Shown: positions 28,466 through 37,739 of the stretch, piece by piece
How positions within the stretch are numbered: the stretch's first letter is position 1
How the letters are laid out: the number at the start of each line of letters is the position of its first letter
Assembly (NCBI GenBank): GCA_029213165.1
Contig: JARGNO010000003.1
Location: 31,307-95,306, forward strand
Reading direction: 5' to 3'
From: Minwuia sp.
GTDB taxonomy: Bacteria > Pseudomonadota > Alphaproteobacteria > Minwuiales > Minwuiaceae
Length of the DNA stretch: 64,000 nucleotides
The notes under the pieces: generated by a model
Database searches by the model: none
What the model saw: only the letters and a program-made list of their open reading frames with translations
What the model was told of the DNA's origin: nothing
Made by a program: the position numbers and the translations under genes

Positions 28466-29500
28466 ATGCCACCTGTCGTTGCCCTTTGCATGCCTGCGTT
28501 CAATCGGGAGGATCTCATTGCGGAGACTCTCGATTCAGTGCTCGCCCAGACCTGGCCACATTGGGAGCTTCGAGTGGTCGATGATGGATCCACTGATCGC
28601 ACCATGCAGATCGTCGCGGACTATGCGGCTCGGGATTCCCGGATTCATCTCGCGAACCGGAAAGGACTTCCCAAGGGGGCCTGTACCTGCCGCAATGAAG
28701 GCGTTCTGGCCACCAGCGCCCAGTATGTCATGTTCCTCGACACCGACGACATCATCGAACCCTTCTGCCTGGAGAACCGGGTCGCGGCAATGGAGAGTGC
28801 GTCGACCCTCGACTTCGCGATTTTTCCGGGACTGATGTTCGAGCATGAGCCGCATGACCTGGGGCTCTGGTGGAACATTGAAACGCGTGAGGATGAACTG
28901 ACCCGTCAGTTTCGTCAGGACGCCATCGCACAGGGCACCGGCGTGCTCTGGCGAAAGGAATCCTTTGTCCGGATCGGCATGTGGAACCTTGAACTCATGC
29001 TCTGGCAGGACATCGAACTTTTCTTCCGGGCCTACATCCAGGGCTATCGATACCGGAAGTTCTTCGATCTGCCACCCGACCTCCACAACCGTGTAACCCC
29101 TGCCAGTCTCAGTCGCGGCCGGTTCTTCAGCCCGGAGAAGCAATTGAGCCGCGTCAAGGTTGCAAGGCAAGTGGCGGCTTTGCTGCGCGAGAATGGGCAG
29201 CAGCACCGGCTGAAAGAACTGCGTTACATGGTGGCGGAGATCGTGATCGGGGCTGCCCGTTCCGGACAGGTTTCACTCGCGGTGAGGTTCCTGACCTGGG
29301 CATTCAGGGAAGGCGTGATCAGCACCCGTCAATTCCTGCGTATTGCTTGCGTCATCAGCCTGTACGGTGGCCGCGCCACCCGGTTCCGGGTGTTTCGCGA
29401 TCTGGCTGAAAGACTGCAGCGCCCCTTCGCCGGTCACGGCAACATTGGCCGGATCCCCATCACGACACCAGTCACTTCAAAGGCAGGCACCCATCCATGA
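28466..29500 (+). CDS. glycosyltransferase family 2
   Basis: VALCMPAFNREDLIAETLDSVLAQTWPHWELRVVDDGSTDRTMQIV. Confidence 0.92.
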   Translation: MPPVVALCMPAFNREDLIAETLDSVLAQTWPHWELRVVDDGSTDRTMQIVADYAARDSRIHLANRKGLPKGACTCRNEGVLATSAQYVMFLDTDDIIEPFCLENRVAAMESASTLDFAIFPGLMFEHEPHDLGLWWNIETREDELTRQFRQDAIAQGTGVLWRKESFVRIGMWNLELMLWQDIELFFRAYIQGYRYRKFFDLPPDLHNRVTPASLSRGRFFSPEKQLSRVKVARQVAALLRENGQQHRLKELRYMVAEIVIGAARSGQVSLAVRFLTWAFREGVISTRQFLRIACVISLYGGRATRFRVFRDLAERLQRPFAGHGNIGRIPITTPVTSKAGTHP

Positions 29501-30267
29501 CCAGATCCCTCGCCGCCATCATTCCCGCTGCTGGTCGGGGTTCTCGGCTGAAACCGTTTCCCTGTCCCAAGGAGCTGTTTCCGGTTGGCTATCAGGACGT
29601 CGTCATCGATGGCGTGATGGAGAAACGGCCGAAAGTCGTCAGCCAGTACCTGGTGGACCACATGCTGTCCGCAGGCGCCAAACAGGTGTTCATCGTGCTT
29701 GGCGAAGGCAAGTCGGACATCATGCAGTACTATGGCAACGGTTCACGCTTCGGGGGCCATGTCAGCTATCTGTTCCAGGAAGAATTGCATGGCATGCCAT
29801 ATGCCATCGACCTTGCACGCCCGTGGCTGGACGGCCAGACAGTCCTGTTCGGCATGCCTGACACGATCATCGAACCTGCAGATTGTTTCAGCCAGTTGCT
29901 GTCGTTTCATGACCAGCACGAGGCCGACCTGACCCTGGCCCTGTTTCCGACCGACAACCCCAGCAAGTTCGGCATGGTCGACATGGATGAGAACAACGAC
30001 GTGATCTGGACCTACGACAAACCGGAAGCATCGGACCTGTCCTGCGCATGGGGTGCCTGTTGCTGGTCGCCGGCTTTCACGGCACTGATCGGGGAGTATC
30101 TGGAGACGGTGACACCCGGTGCGCAGGAGGTCGTTCTGGGCGATGTGTTCAACCACGCGATCGAGCGCAAGATGCGGGTCAAGGCAACGTCATTCGACGG
30201 AGCCAAGTACATCGACATCGGCACCACCGCAGAACTGAATCTGGCGCTCCAGCGGTTCAACCTGTGA
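29497..30267 (+). CDS. sugar-1-phosphate nucleotidyltransferase
   Basis: LAAIIPAAGRGSRLKPFPCPKELFPVG...FGMPDTIIEP...KATSFDGAKYIDIGTTAELNLAL. Confidence 0.9.
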   Translation: MTRSLAAIIPAAGRGSRLKPFPCPKELFPVGYQDVVIDGVMEKRPKVVSQYLVDHMLSAGAKQVFIVLGEGKSDIMQYYGNGSRFGGHVSYLFQEELHGMPYAIDLARPWLDGQTVLFGMPDTIIEPADCFSQLLSFHDQHEADLTLALFPTDNPSKFGMVDMDENNDVIWTYDKPEASDLSCAWGACCWSPAFTALIGEYLETVTPGAQEVVLGDVFNHAIERKMRVKATSFDGAKYIDIGTTAELNLALQRFNL

Positions 30268-31247
30268 CCAGCATGGACAGCACGGCAAGCATATCCGTCG
30301 TCGTCCCGGTCAAGAACGAGGCTGCAGGTCTTGCTGCCTGCCTGGACGGAATCCTGGCGCAGACCGTGGCCGTCGACGAGATCCTGGTCATCGATTCCGG
30401 GTCCACGGACGGGACGCAGGACATTGTCCGGTCCTGTGCCCAGGCGCGGCTGCTGGAGATCGCGCCCGGCGACTTCAATCACGGCGAGACCCGCAACCTT
30501 GGTGTCCGGGAAACCTCAGGCGATCTGGTGCTGTTCACGGTCGGCGACGCACGCCCTGTCGATGACCGCTGGATCGAGCGGATGCGCAATGGCTTCGTCG
30601 CTGAGGATGTGGCGGCGGTGGGGGGCCTTCAGGTCGTTGCCCATGACCCGCAGAACAATCCGCTCGATTGGTACCGTCCGGTTTCAAAGCCGGTCAGAAG
30701 CGTGCACCGGTTCGGCAGTGCCGGAGACTTCGACGCCGCATCGCCGACGGAGAAGCAGAACGCCTGTGTCATCGACGACGTCACGTCGATGTACCGCCGG
30801 TCCTTCATCGCGGAAACACCCTTCCGCCACACGGTGTACGGAGAGGACATGCTGATCTGCATCGACGCGCTGCGCAGCGGCCATGCATTGGTGCGCGAAC
30901 CGGCAGCCTGCGTCTATCACTGCCACCTGGAGAACTACGAGACGACGCTGAAACGGACAGTGGTGGTCTGCCTGATGCGCCACGACCTCTTCGGCACGCT
31001 GCCTGGGGAACCGGCAATCCAGCCACTGCGGGAGGCTTTGCGACTGCTGCGCATTCCGTCGCTGACGGTGCGGCAGAAGCTTTACTGGTGGCACAACCGG
31101 CGCGAATGCGTCAGGGGATTGGTGGACGGAATCGCCATCTTCGAGAAGGCGCGGGCAAAGGGCGCGGAAGCGCTTTCCGCCCTGTACCGGGACTATCTTG
31201 GCGCACCACCGGTTCCGCTGAAGCGCGGACAGGCCGACGCCGCATGA
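30264..31247 (+). CDS. glycosyltransferase family 2 (rhamnosyltransferase-like)
   Basis: SISVVVPVKNEAAGLAACLDGILAQTVAVDEILVIDSGSTDGTQDIV, FNHGETRNLGVRETSGDLVLFTVGDARP; start GTG 30264 or ATG 30273. Confidence 0.88.
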   Translation: MTSMDSTASISVVVPVKNEAAGLAACLDGILAQTVAVDEILVIDSGSTDGTQDIVRSCAQARLLEIAPGDFNHGETRNLGVRETSGDLVLFTVGDARPVDDRWIERMRNGFVAEDVAAVGGLQVVAHDPQNNPLDWYRPVSKPVRSVHRFGSAGDFDAASPTEKQNACVIDDVTSMYRRSFIAETPFRHTVYGEDMLICIDALRSGHALVREPAACVYHCHLENYETTLKRTVVVCLMRHDLFGTLPGEPAIQPLREALRLLRIPSLTVRQKLYWWHNRRECVRGLVDGIAIFEKARAKGAEALSALYRDYLGAPPVPLKRGQADAA

Positions 31248-31885
31248 CCACCGGCGCGATCACCATTGTCGACTATGGTTGCGGCAACCCCGCATCCATC
31301 CGCAACATGCTGAAGAAGCTTGGCATCAAGGCCACGATCACTTCCGAGGCCGAGGATATCCTGACTTCGGAACGCATTGTCTTCCCTGGTGTCGGTGCGT
31401 TCGACCACGGTGCGGAGAGCATCAGGGAGAAGGGTATTTCCGAAGCGCTGGAACAGCGCGTGATCCGCGACGGCGTGCCCATTCTGGGGATATGTGTCGG
31501 GATGCAACTTCTCGGCCGTCGCAGTGATGAAGGCAAGTTGCCCGGGCTTGGCTGGATCGACGGCGATGTTCTGGCATTTGATCGCAGCCGGCTCGGCCCG
31601 ACCGATCGGGTGCCTCACATGGGCTGGGCGATGCTGGACGTGAAACAGCCGCAGACGGCACTTCACGGTTTTCACGAGGAACCGCGGTTCTATTTCGTGC
31701 ATTCGTTTCACATGACCTGCGATGACCCGGCAGACGTCGCCGCGACCGCACATCATGGCTATGATTTCTGCGCCGCCGTGGCCAGTCGCAACATACTGGG
31801 CGTCCAGTTTCATCCGGAGAAGAGCCATCGCTTCGGCATGACCCTGCTGCGCAATTTCGCCGAAGGAAAGACAGGCGCCGAATGA
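31244..31885 (+). CDS. hisH: HisH-family glutamine amidotransferase (HisH2, sugar amidination partner)
   Basis: ITIVDYGCGNPASIRNMLKKLG, nucleophile PILGICVGMQLLGRRSDEG, His/Glu GVQFHPEKSHRFG. Confidence 0.93.
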   Translation: MTTGAITIVDYGCGNPASIRNMLKKLGIKATITSEAEDILTSERIVFPGVGAFDHGAESIREKGISEALEQRVIRDGVPILGICVGMQLLGRRSDEGKLPGLGWIDGDVLAFDRSRLGPTDRVPHMGWAMLDVKQPQTALHGFHEEPRFYFVHSFHMTCDDPADVAATAHHGYDFCAAVASRNILGVQFHPEKSHRFGMTLLRNFAEGKTGAE

Positions 31886-31898
31886 AGACCGGTCTCCA

Positions 31899-32690
31899 AT
31901 GAAACGGGTACGTGTCATTCCCACCCTGCTGATCGAACGGGGCCGTCTTGTGAAGACCGTCAGGTTCGGCAAGCGGACCTATGTCGGCGATCCGGTCAAT
32001 ACCGTTCGCATCTTCAGCGACAAGGAAGTCGATGAGTTGATGCTGCTCGACATCAGTGTCGCCAAGGCGGGCTCGGAACCGGATTTCGACCTGCTGCGCG
32101 AGATCGCCAGCGAATGTTTCATCCCCTTCGGATACGGCGGCGGCATCCGGACGCTGGAGCAAGCGCGGCGTGCCTTCGATTCAGGGGTCGAGAAGGTGGT
32201 GCTGAATACCGCCCTGCATCGTTCACCCACGCTGGCAGGCAAGATCGCGCGCATGTACGGCAACCAGGCTGTGGTCGCCAGCATCGACGTGAAGAAGGGA
32301 CTGTTCGGCGGGCCAAAGGTGATGACCGAATGTGGTTCCAGGCGCGTGCCGGGAGAGGTCACCGAGATCGCGCGCAATGCGGTTGACGCCGGCGCGGGCG
32401 AGATCCTGCTGACGGCGATCGATCGTGACGGCACCTTCGAAGGCTATGACATGGACCTGATCAGGCGGGTGACCAGCGCGGTCGATGTGCCTGTCATCGC
32501 CAGTGGAGGCGCGCGCGGCGTTCCCGATTTCCTTGCCGCGATCAAGGAAGGCGGCGCCTCTGCTGTCGCGGCAGGTGCCCAGTTCGTCTTCAAGGGTCCG
32601 CACCGGGCCGTCCTGGTCAATTACCCCAGTCAGGCGGTCCTGCGCGAGGGCCTGTTCGATCACCTGGGTCCCGAAGACATTGTCGCCTGA
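31899..32690 (+). CDS. hisF: HisF-family protein (HisF2, sugar amidination partner)
   Basis: MKRVRVIPTLLIERGRLVKTVRFGKRTYVGDPVNTVRIFSDKEVDELMLLDI; IPFGYGGGIRTLEQA; VVASIDVKK. Confidence 0.93.
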   Translation: MKRVRVIPTLLIERGRLVKTVRFGKRTYVGDPVNTVRIFSDKEVDELMLLDISVAKAGSEPDFDLLREIASECFIPFGYGGGIRTLEQARRAFDSGVEKVVLNTALHRSPTLAGKIARMYGNQAVVASIDVKKGLFGGPKVMTECGSRRVPGEVTEIARNAVDAGAGEILLTAIDRDGTFEGYDMDLIRRVTSAVDVPVIASGGARGVPDFLAAIKEGGASAVAAGAQFVFKGPHRAVLVNYPSQAVLREGLFDHLGPEDIVA

Positions 32691-32729
32691 TCCCCTGTCC
32701 ATCCAGAAGAGAATGGTCTGAAACACAAC

Positions 32730-33761
32730 ATGCAGCAGGTATCTCCCAACAGCACAGGCTTCGCCATTGTCGGCTGCGGCCGGATCGGTCAGCGCCACGC
32801 TGGCCATGCCCCCAAGTTCGGTCGCCTGACCGCCGTCTGCGATATCGTGCCGGAGAAGGCGCAGCAGGTCGCGGCGGAGCAGGGAGCCGAAGCCTTCACC
32901 GATCTGGATCAGATGCTGAAGGACATGCGCGGCAAGGCCGATGTGGTCGCGATCTGCACCCCGAACGGGCTGCACGCTGAGCACACGATCAAGGCATTCG
33001 AGGCCGGATACCATGTGCTCTGCGAGAAGCCCATGGCGCTGACCGTTCACGAGTGCGGGGAGATGATCAAGGCGGGTGAAAAGGCCAATCGCCGTCTCTT
33101 TGTCGTAAAGCAGAACCGCTACAATCCGCCGGTGGAGCATCTGAAGAAGCTGCTGGACCAGGGCGCGCTCGGGCGGATCTACAGTGTCCACCTGAATTGC
33201 TTCTGGAACCGCAACGACGCCTATTACGCCGACAGCTGGAAGGGCAGCATGGCGATGGATGGCGGCACGCTCTACACCCAGTTCAGCCATTTCATCGATC
33301 TGCTCTACTGGCTGGCCGGCGACGTACAGGACGTGGCCAGCTTCATGGACAACTACTGCCATGCGGACTCGGTCGAGTTCGAAGACGCCGGGGTCGCGAT
33401 CCTGCGCTTCTACAGCGGTGCCATCGGCAGTGTCAGCTTCACCATCAACAGCTTCGGGCGGAACATGGAGGGATCACTGACCCTGTTCTGCGAAAAGGGA
33501 ACAATCAAGATTGGCGGCCAGTACCTGAACGAGATCGAGTACGAGAACATCGCCGGCATGAACCCGGCCGAGCTTAAACAGGGCCGCCCCCCGAATGAAT
33601 ACGGGGCCTACCAGGGTTCCATGTCGAACCACGAGGATGTCTACGAGAACATCCGGCAGGTCCTGACTGCCGAAGGCTCCATCGGCACCATCGGTTTCGA
33701 GGGACTGAAGACCGTCGAGATCATCGACAAGATCTACAGGGCCGCGAAGATTGCCTCCTGA
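32730..33761 (+). CDS. Gfo/Idh/MocA oxidoreductase (WbpB-like UDP-GlcNAcA 3-dehydrogenase candidate)
   Basis: GFAIVGCGRIGQRHAGH, CTPNGLHAEHTIKAFEAGYHVLCEKPMALTVHECGEMI, KQNRYNPPVEHLKK, SWKGSMAMDGGTLYTQFSHFIDLLYWLAGDV. Confidence 0.9.
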   Translation: MQQVSPNSTGFAIVGCGRIGQRHAGHAPKFGRLTAVCDIVPEKAQQVAAEQGAEAFTDLDQMLKDMRGKADVVAICTPNGLHAEHTIKAFEAGYHVLCEKPMALTVHECGEMIKAGEKANRRLFVVKQNRYNPPVEHLKKLLDQGALGRIYSVHLNCFWNRNDAYYADSWKGSMAMDGGTLYTQFSHFIDLLYWLAGDVQDVASFMDNYCHADSVEFEDAGVAILRFYSGAIGSVSFTINSFGRNMEGSLTLFCEKGTIKIGGQYLNEIEYENIAGMNPAELKQGRPPNEYGAYQGSMSNHEDVYENIRQVLTAEGSIGTIGFEGLKTVEIIDKIYRAAKIAS

Positions 33762-34209
33762 CCTGAAGAGTGTCGGCATTCGCGACGTGACCTGCGGCAC
33801 GGGCGTCACGATCGTCGAACCGTCCAACGTCTATCGCTGCACGCTGGGTGACGGTTGCTTCGTCGGTCCGTTCGTCGAGATCCAGGCCGGGGTAGAGATC
33901 GGAGCGCGGACACGGGTGCAGTCCCATGCCTTCATCTGCGAACTGGTGACCATCGGCGACGACTGTTTCATCTCGCACGGTGCCATGTTCATCAACGACA
34001 GTTTTTCCGGTGGCGGCCCGGCACGTGGCGACCGCACGAAGTGGGGCAACACCCGCATCGGAAACAATGTCTCCATCGGAACCAACGCGACGATCATGCC
34101 CGTCAGCATCTGCGACAATGCCGTGGTCGGTGCTGGCGCCGTCGTGACGAAGGACATTATCCAACCCGGCTTCTATGTGGGAAACCCTGCAAGACGAATG
34201 GAGCGCTGA
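33751..34209 (+). CDS. left-handed beta-helix N-acetyltransferase (WbpD-like)
   Basis: Hexapeptide repeats: CTLGDGCFVGPFVEIQAGVEIGARTRVQSHAFICELVTIGDDCFISHGAMFINDSF...RIGNNVSIGTNATIMPVSICDNAVVGAGAVVTKDI; TTG start overlapping the upstream gene. Confidence 0.88.
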   Translation: MPPDLKSVGIRDVTCGTGVTIVEPSNVYRCTLGDGCFVGPFVEIQAGVEIGARTRVQSHAFICELVTIGDDCFISHGAMFINDSFSGGGPARGDRTKWGNTRIGNNVSIGTNATIMPVSICDNAVVGAGAVVTKDIIQPGFYVGNPARRMER

Positions 34210-34212
34210 CTG

Positions 34213-35322
34213 ATGCAGTTCGTAGACCTGAAGGCGTTGCACGACACGCTGCAGCCTGCCCTGAACGACACGATCGCCCGCGTCATCGACACATCCGCAT
34301 TCATTCGCGGCCAGGACGTCGATGACTTCGAACAGAATTTCGCCAGCCTGACCGGCGCAAGGCATTGCGTATCCTGCGCCAATGGCACCGACGCCCTCTA
34401 CATTGCACTCAGGGCGCTGGGGGCGGGGCCGGGTGACGAGGTCATCACGACGGCACACAGCTGGATCGCCACCAGCGAAACCATCACCCAGACGGGCGCG
34501 AAGGTCATCTTCGGCGACACCGAGGATGCCTATTTCTGCCTCGACCCCGCGGAGGTCGAGGCGAAGATCACTCCCCGCACGAAGGGTGTCGTTGCCGTCC
34601 ACCTCTATGGTCAGCCCGCAGCAATTGCCGAGATCAAGGCGATCTGTGACCGGCATGGACTGTGGCTGATCGAGGACAGCGCCCAGGCGCATCTCGCAGA
34701 GGTGGATGGACAGCAGGTGGGGCGCTTCGGTGACGTGGCGACCTTCTCGTTCTATCCCGGCAAGAACCTGGGCGCGATGGGGGATGCCGGTTGCCTGATC
34801 ACCGACCGTGATGACATTGCGGAGTTCGCCACCCTGTTCGCCCGTCACGGGGGCAAGAACAACCACGTGATGGAGGGAATCTGCAGCCGCATGGACGGCC
34901 TGCAGGCGGCAGTGCTGAACGTGAAGATGCCGCATCTGCCGGGCTGGAATGACGCCCGCCGCAAGGTCGCGGCACGTTATGACCGGATGCTGCAGGGCAT
35001 CGGCGACCTGACCCTGCCCGCGCAGCGGCCCGGCGTGCGCCATGTCTATCATCTGTACGTGGTCCGCACCGGAGACCGCGACGCGCTGCAGAAACATCTC
35101 GTGGCAGCGGGTGTGCCGACCGTCATCAATTATCCGCGCGCCCTGCCCTTCTACTCGGCGTACGACCATCTCGGCCATGTGCCTTCGGACTTCCCCGTTG
35201 CGCATGCCCATGCGTCGGAGATCCTTTCCCTGCCGATCCATCCGATGTTGAGCGAGGCGGATCAGGATCGGGTGGTGGAAGCCATCAGCGACTTCTTCGC
35301 GAAGCCAGGCAATCGCGGCTGA
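34213..35322 (+). CDS. DegT/DnrJ/EryC1/StrS aminotransferase (WbpE-like)
   Basis: CANGTDALYIALRALGAGPGDEVITTAHSWIATSETI, LIEDSAQAHLAEVDGQQVGRFGDVATFSFYPGKNLGAMGDAGCLIT. Confidence 0.93.
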   Translation: MQFVDLKALHDTLQPALNDTIARVIDTSAFIRGQDVDDFEQNFASLTGARHCVSCANGTDALYIALRALGAGPGDEVITTAHSWIATSETITQTGAKVIFGDTEDAYFCLDPAEVEAKITPRTKGVVAVHLYGQPAAIAEIKAICDRHGLWLIEDSAQAHLAEVDGQQVGRFGDVATFSFYPGKNLGAMGDAGCLITDRDDIAEFATLFARHGGKNNHVMEGICSRMDGLQAAVLNVKMPHLPGWNDARRKVAARYDRMLQGIGDLTLPAQRPGVRHVYHLYVVRTGDRDALQKHLVAAGVPTVINYPRALPFYSAYDHLGHVPSDFPVAHAHASEILSLPIHPMLSEADQDRVVEAISDFFAKPGNRG

Positions 35323-35339
35323 TGGGCCAGGGGAGCAAC

Positions 35340-36212
35340 ATGACGACACCTGCACCAGCGGTCAGTGTCCTGATGACAGCCTACAATCGGGCCGACTTCA
35401 TTGCCGATGCGATGGGCAGCGTGCTGGCGTCCGACTTTACCGACTTCGAACTGATCGTGGTGGATGACGGGTCGAACGACCGGACAGTCGAGATCGCACG
35501 GACGCTGGAAGCCACCGACAGCCGGGTACGTGTCTATCAGAACGCGAAGAACCTTGGCGACTATCCGAACCGCAAGCACGCGGCCAGTCTCGCAAGAGGA
35601 AAGTATCTGAAGTACGTCGATTCCGACGACATGATCTATCCTTGGGGACTGGGCGCCTTCGTGCGTTGCATGGAACAGTTCCCTGATGCCGGTTTTGGCC
35701 TGTCGGCCCATTCCGCTCCTGACCGTCCGCATCCAATGATCTTCTCACCCGCTGAAGCGTACAGGGAAGAATTTCACGGGCGCGAATTGTTCGGCAGGGC
35801 TCCTGGATCCGGTATCATCCGACGCGATGCGTATGAGGCGGTTGGCGGGTTCAGCGGCATGCGCCAGCTTGGCGACATGGAATTCTGGCTGAAGATCGGT
35901 GCCCGCTATCCAGTCGTGACTATGCCGCCTGCGCTGGTTTGGGACCGGGTGCATGGCGGTCAGGAGAAGAACGTGAATACCGATACCGAGAAGACCGCGA
36001 TGCGAGTAGGCGTGGTAATTTCAGCCCTGCTGTCCGACGAATGCCCACTCAGTATGTCGAAACGACGCGAAGCGTTGGTCGCGTACCGCAGAACTCTGGA
36101 GAGGGACCTCCTGCGCAACACTCTGCGTCACGGTCGATTTGGTCAGATTCCGGTCTACCGGCGCACTGTGCTCACTCCCCTGCGTCGAGCAATCCTGTCC
36201 ACGTATTCCTGA
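35340..36212 (+). CDS. glycosyltransferase family 2
   Basis: VSVLMTAYNRADFIADAMGSVLASDFTDFELIVVDDGSNDRTVEIA; SD aggggagc before ATG 35340. Confidence 0.92.
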   Translation: MTTPAPAVSVLMTAYNRADFIADAMGSVLASDFTDFELIVVDDGSNDRTVEIARTLEATDSRVRVYQNAKNLGDYPNRKHAASLARGKYLKYVDSDDMIYPWGLGAFVRCMEQFPDAGFGLSAHSAPDRPHPMIFSPAEAYREEFHGRELFGRAPGSGIIRRDAYEAVGGFSGMRQLGDMEFWLKIGARYPVVTMPPALVWDRVHGGQEKNVNTDTEKTAMRVGVVISALLSDECPLSMSKRREALVAYRRTLERDLLRNTLRHGRFGQIPVYRRTVLTPLRRAILSTYS

Positions 36213-36457
36213 GTTGTATTCCCTGGCCGCGCAGATCGAGACCGAATGGCCGTTAGCATTGCCTATCTGGATTGAGCAAACGGACAACGCTGTCCCATCT
36301 AAGTTGGATATTTGAGTGGAACGCACACGAGGAATGGTTGGAGGGCACTGTTGGTGCTCTGTACTGTCCGGACAGGATCCTGGGACTACGCCTGTTATCG
36401 GGCAGGGCGTACCTCTGGACCATCATCCATGACTGTGGCAGCTGACTAGCGACTACG

Positions 36458-37738
36458 ATGCCACGCCATGTCCTCATCCTGCCGACCGAGGAATTCCTGC
36501 CAGCGCATGAGCCGCTTGCCGGTATTTTTCAGGGGCATCAGATCGAGGCCCTGCGGATGACTGGCAACGAGAAGTTCGGCGTTGTCTCCATTCGCCTGCG
36601 CCATTCCGTTCCCATGTACATGCGCAGCATCCTGCGCCGCCTGGGCGGGCGCCCTGCCGACCCGGCACTGCCGGGTGGACGCCTGTTGCTCCTGTGCCGC
36701 GAGTTGTTTCGGCGGTGGTTCGATCCACGCTCGACAGTCGCCGTCGAGGATTGGAAGGGCACGCCTGTCCTCAGAGTGGAGGGGCTCTACGGCACGCCAC
36801 CGTCCCGCAGGTTCGACCCCGTGTGGTGGCAGAGAGCAGGCTGGGCAGGCTATCGCGAGTACTGCGCCCGCTACGGACGCCCTGACCTGATACATGCCCA
36901 CAACACCATCGCCGCTGGCTTGCTGGCGCATCGGATCGCCCGCCGTGAGGGTATCCCCTACGTCCTGACGGAGCACAGCAGCGCTTACCAACTTGATGAG
37001 GTTCCTGCCTCCCTGTTTCCCGCTGTCCGTTCGGCCATCGCGGGTGCCCATGCGTTCCTGCCGGTCAGCAAGGCATTGCTGCAATCGGTGGTGACGCGGG
37101 TTGGGGAGCCGGACACCGATGTCACCGTCCTTGGCAATGTATTGCCACGCACCTTCATGGATATCGAGCGGCGCGAGCGCGAAGGCGGACCTTTCACGTT
37201 CCTGACTGTCGGCAGCCTTCTGCCGGTGAAGAACCATGCCCTGCTGATCTCCGCGTTCGCTCGGGTTCTCGATGACCATCCGGACTGTCGGCTGGTGCTG
37301 GTCGGAGACGGGCCGCTCCGCCATTCGCTTGAGCAACAGTCCGAGGAGGCAGGACTGGCTGATCGGATCCGATTCATGGGACTGCTCGAACCATCCAGTG
37401 TGCGGGAGCAGATGTTGCGGGCAGATGCCTTCGTCTTTTCCAGCCACTTCGAAACCTTTGGTGTCGCGCTGATCGAGGCCATGGCGTGTGGTTTGCCCGT
37501 GATCGCCATCGCATCCGGCGGACCGCTGGAAATCATCACTGCCGCAACAGGACGATTGGTCAACCCCGGTGACGTCTCGGCGTTGATATCGGCAATGACC
37601 GATATCGCTTCGACATCAACAACCTTTGATACCGGGGCCATTCAGGCACATGCCCGGAACACATGGGGTCCCGAGGGTTTTGGCCGGAATCTTCGCATGG
37701 CCTACGCCAATGCTTGCGCCGACGTATCCGGGGCATGA
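36458..37738 (+). CDS. glycosyltransferase family 4
   Basis: FTFLTVGSLLPVKNHALLISAFARVL, ADAFVFSSHFETFGVALIEAMACGLPVIAIASGGPLEII. Confidence 0.92.
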   Translation: MPRHVLILPTEEFLPAHEPLAGIFQGHQIEALRMTGNEKFGVVSIRLRHSVPMYMRSILRRLGGRPADPALPGGRLLLLCRELFRRWFDPRSTVAVEDWKGTPVLRVEGLYGTPPSRRFDPVWWQRAGWAGYREYCARYGRPDLIHAHNTIAAGLLAHRIARREGIPYVLTEHSSAYQLDEVPASLFPAVRSAIAGAHAFLPVSKALLQSVVTRVGEPDTDVTVLGNVLPRTFMDIERREREGGPFTFLTVGSLLPVKNHALLISAFARVLDDHPDCRLVLVGDGPLRHSLEQQSEEAGLADRIRFMGLLEPSSVREQMLRADAFVFSSHFETFGVALIEAMACGLPVIAIASGGPLEIITAATGRLVNPGDVSALISAMTDIASTSTTFDTGAIQAHARNTWGPEGFGRNLRMAYANACADVSGA

Positions 37739-37739
37739 A

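Noticed and set aside
31244-32690. hisH-hisF as part of a histidine biosynthesis operon
   Set aside because: No other his genes nearby, HisF lacks Asp11, and context is WbpG plus WbpB/D/E-like genes, so the amidination role is preferred.
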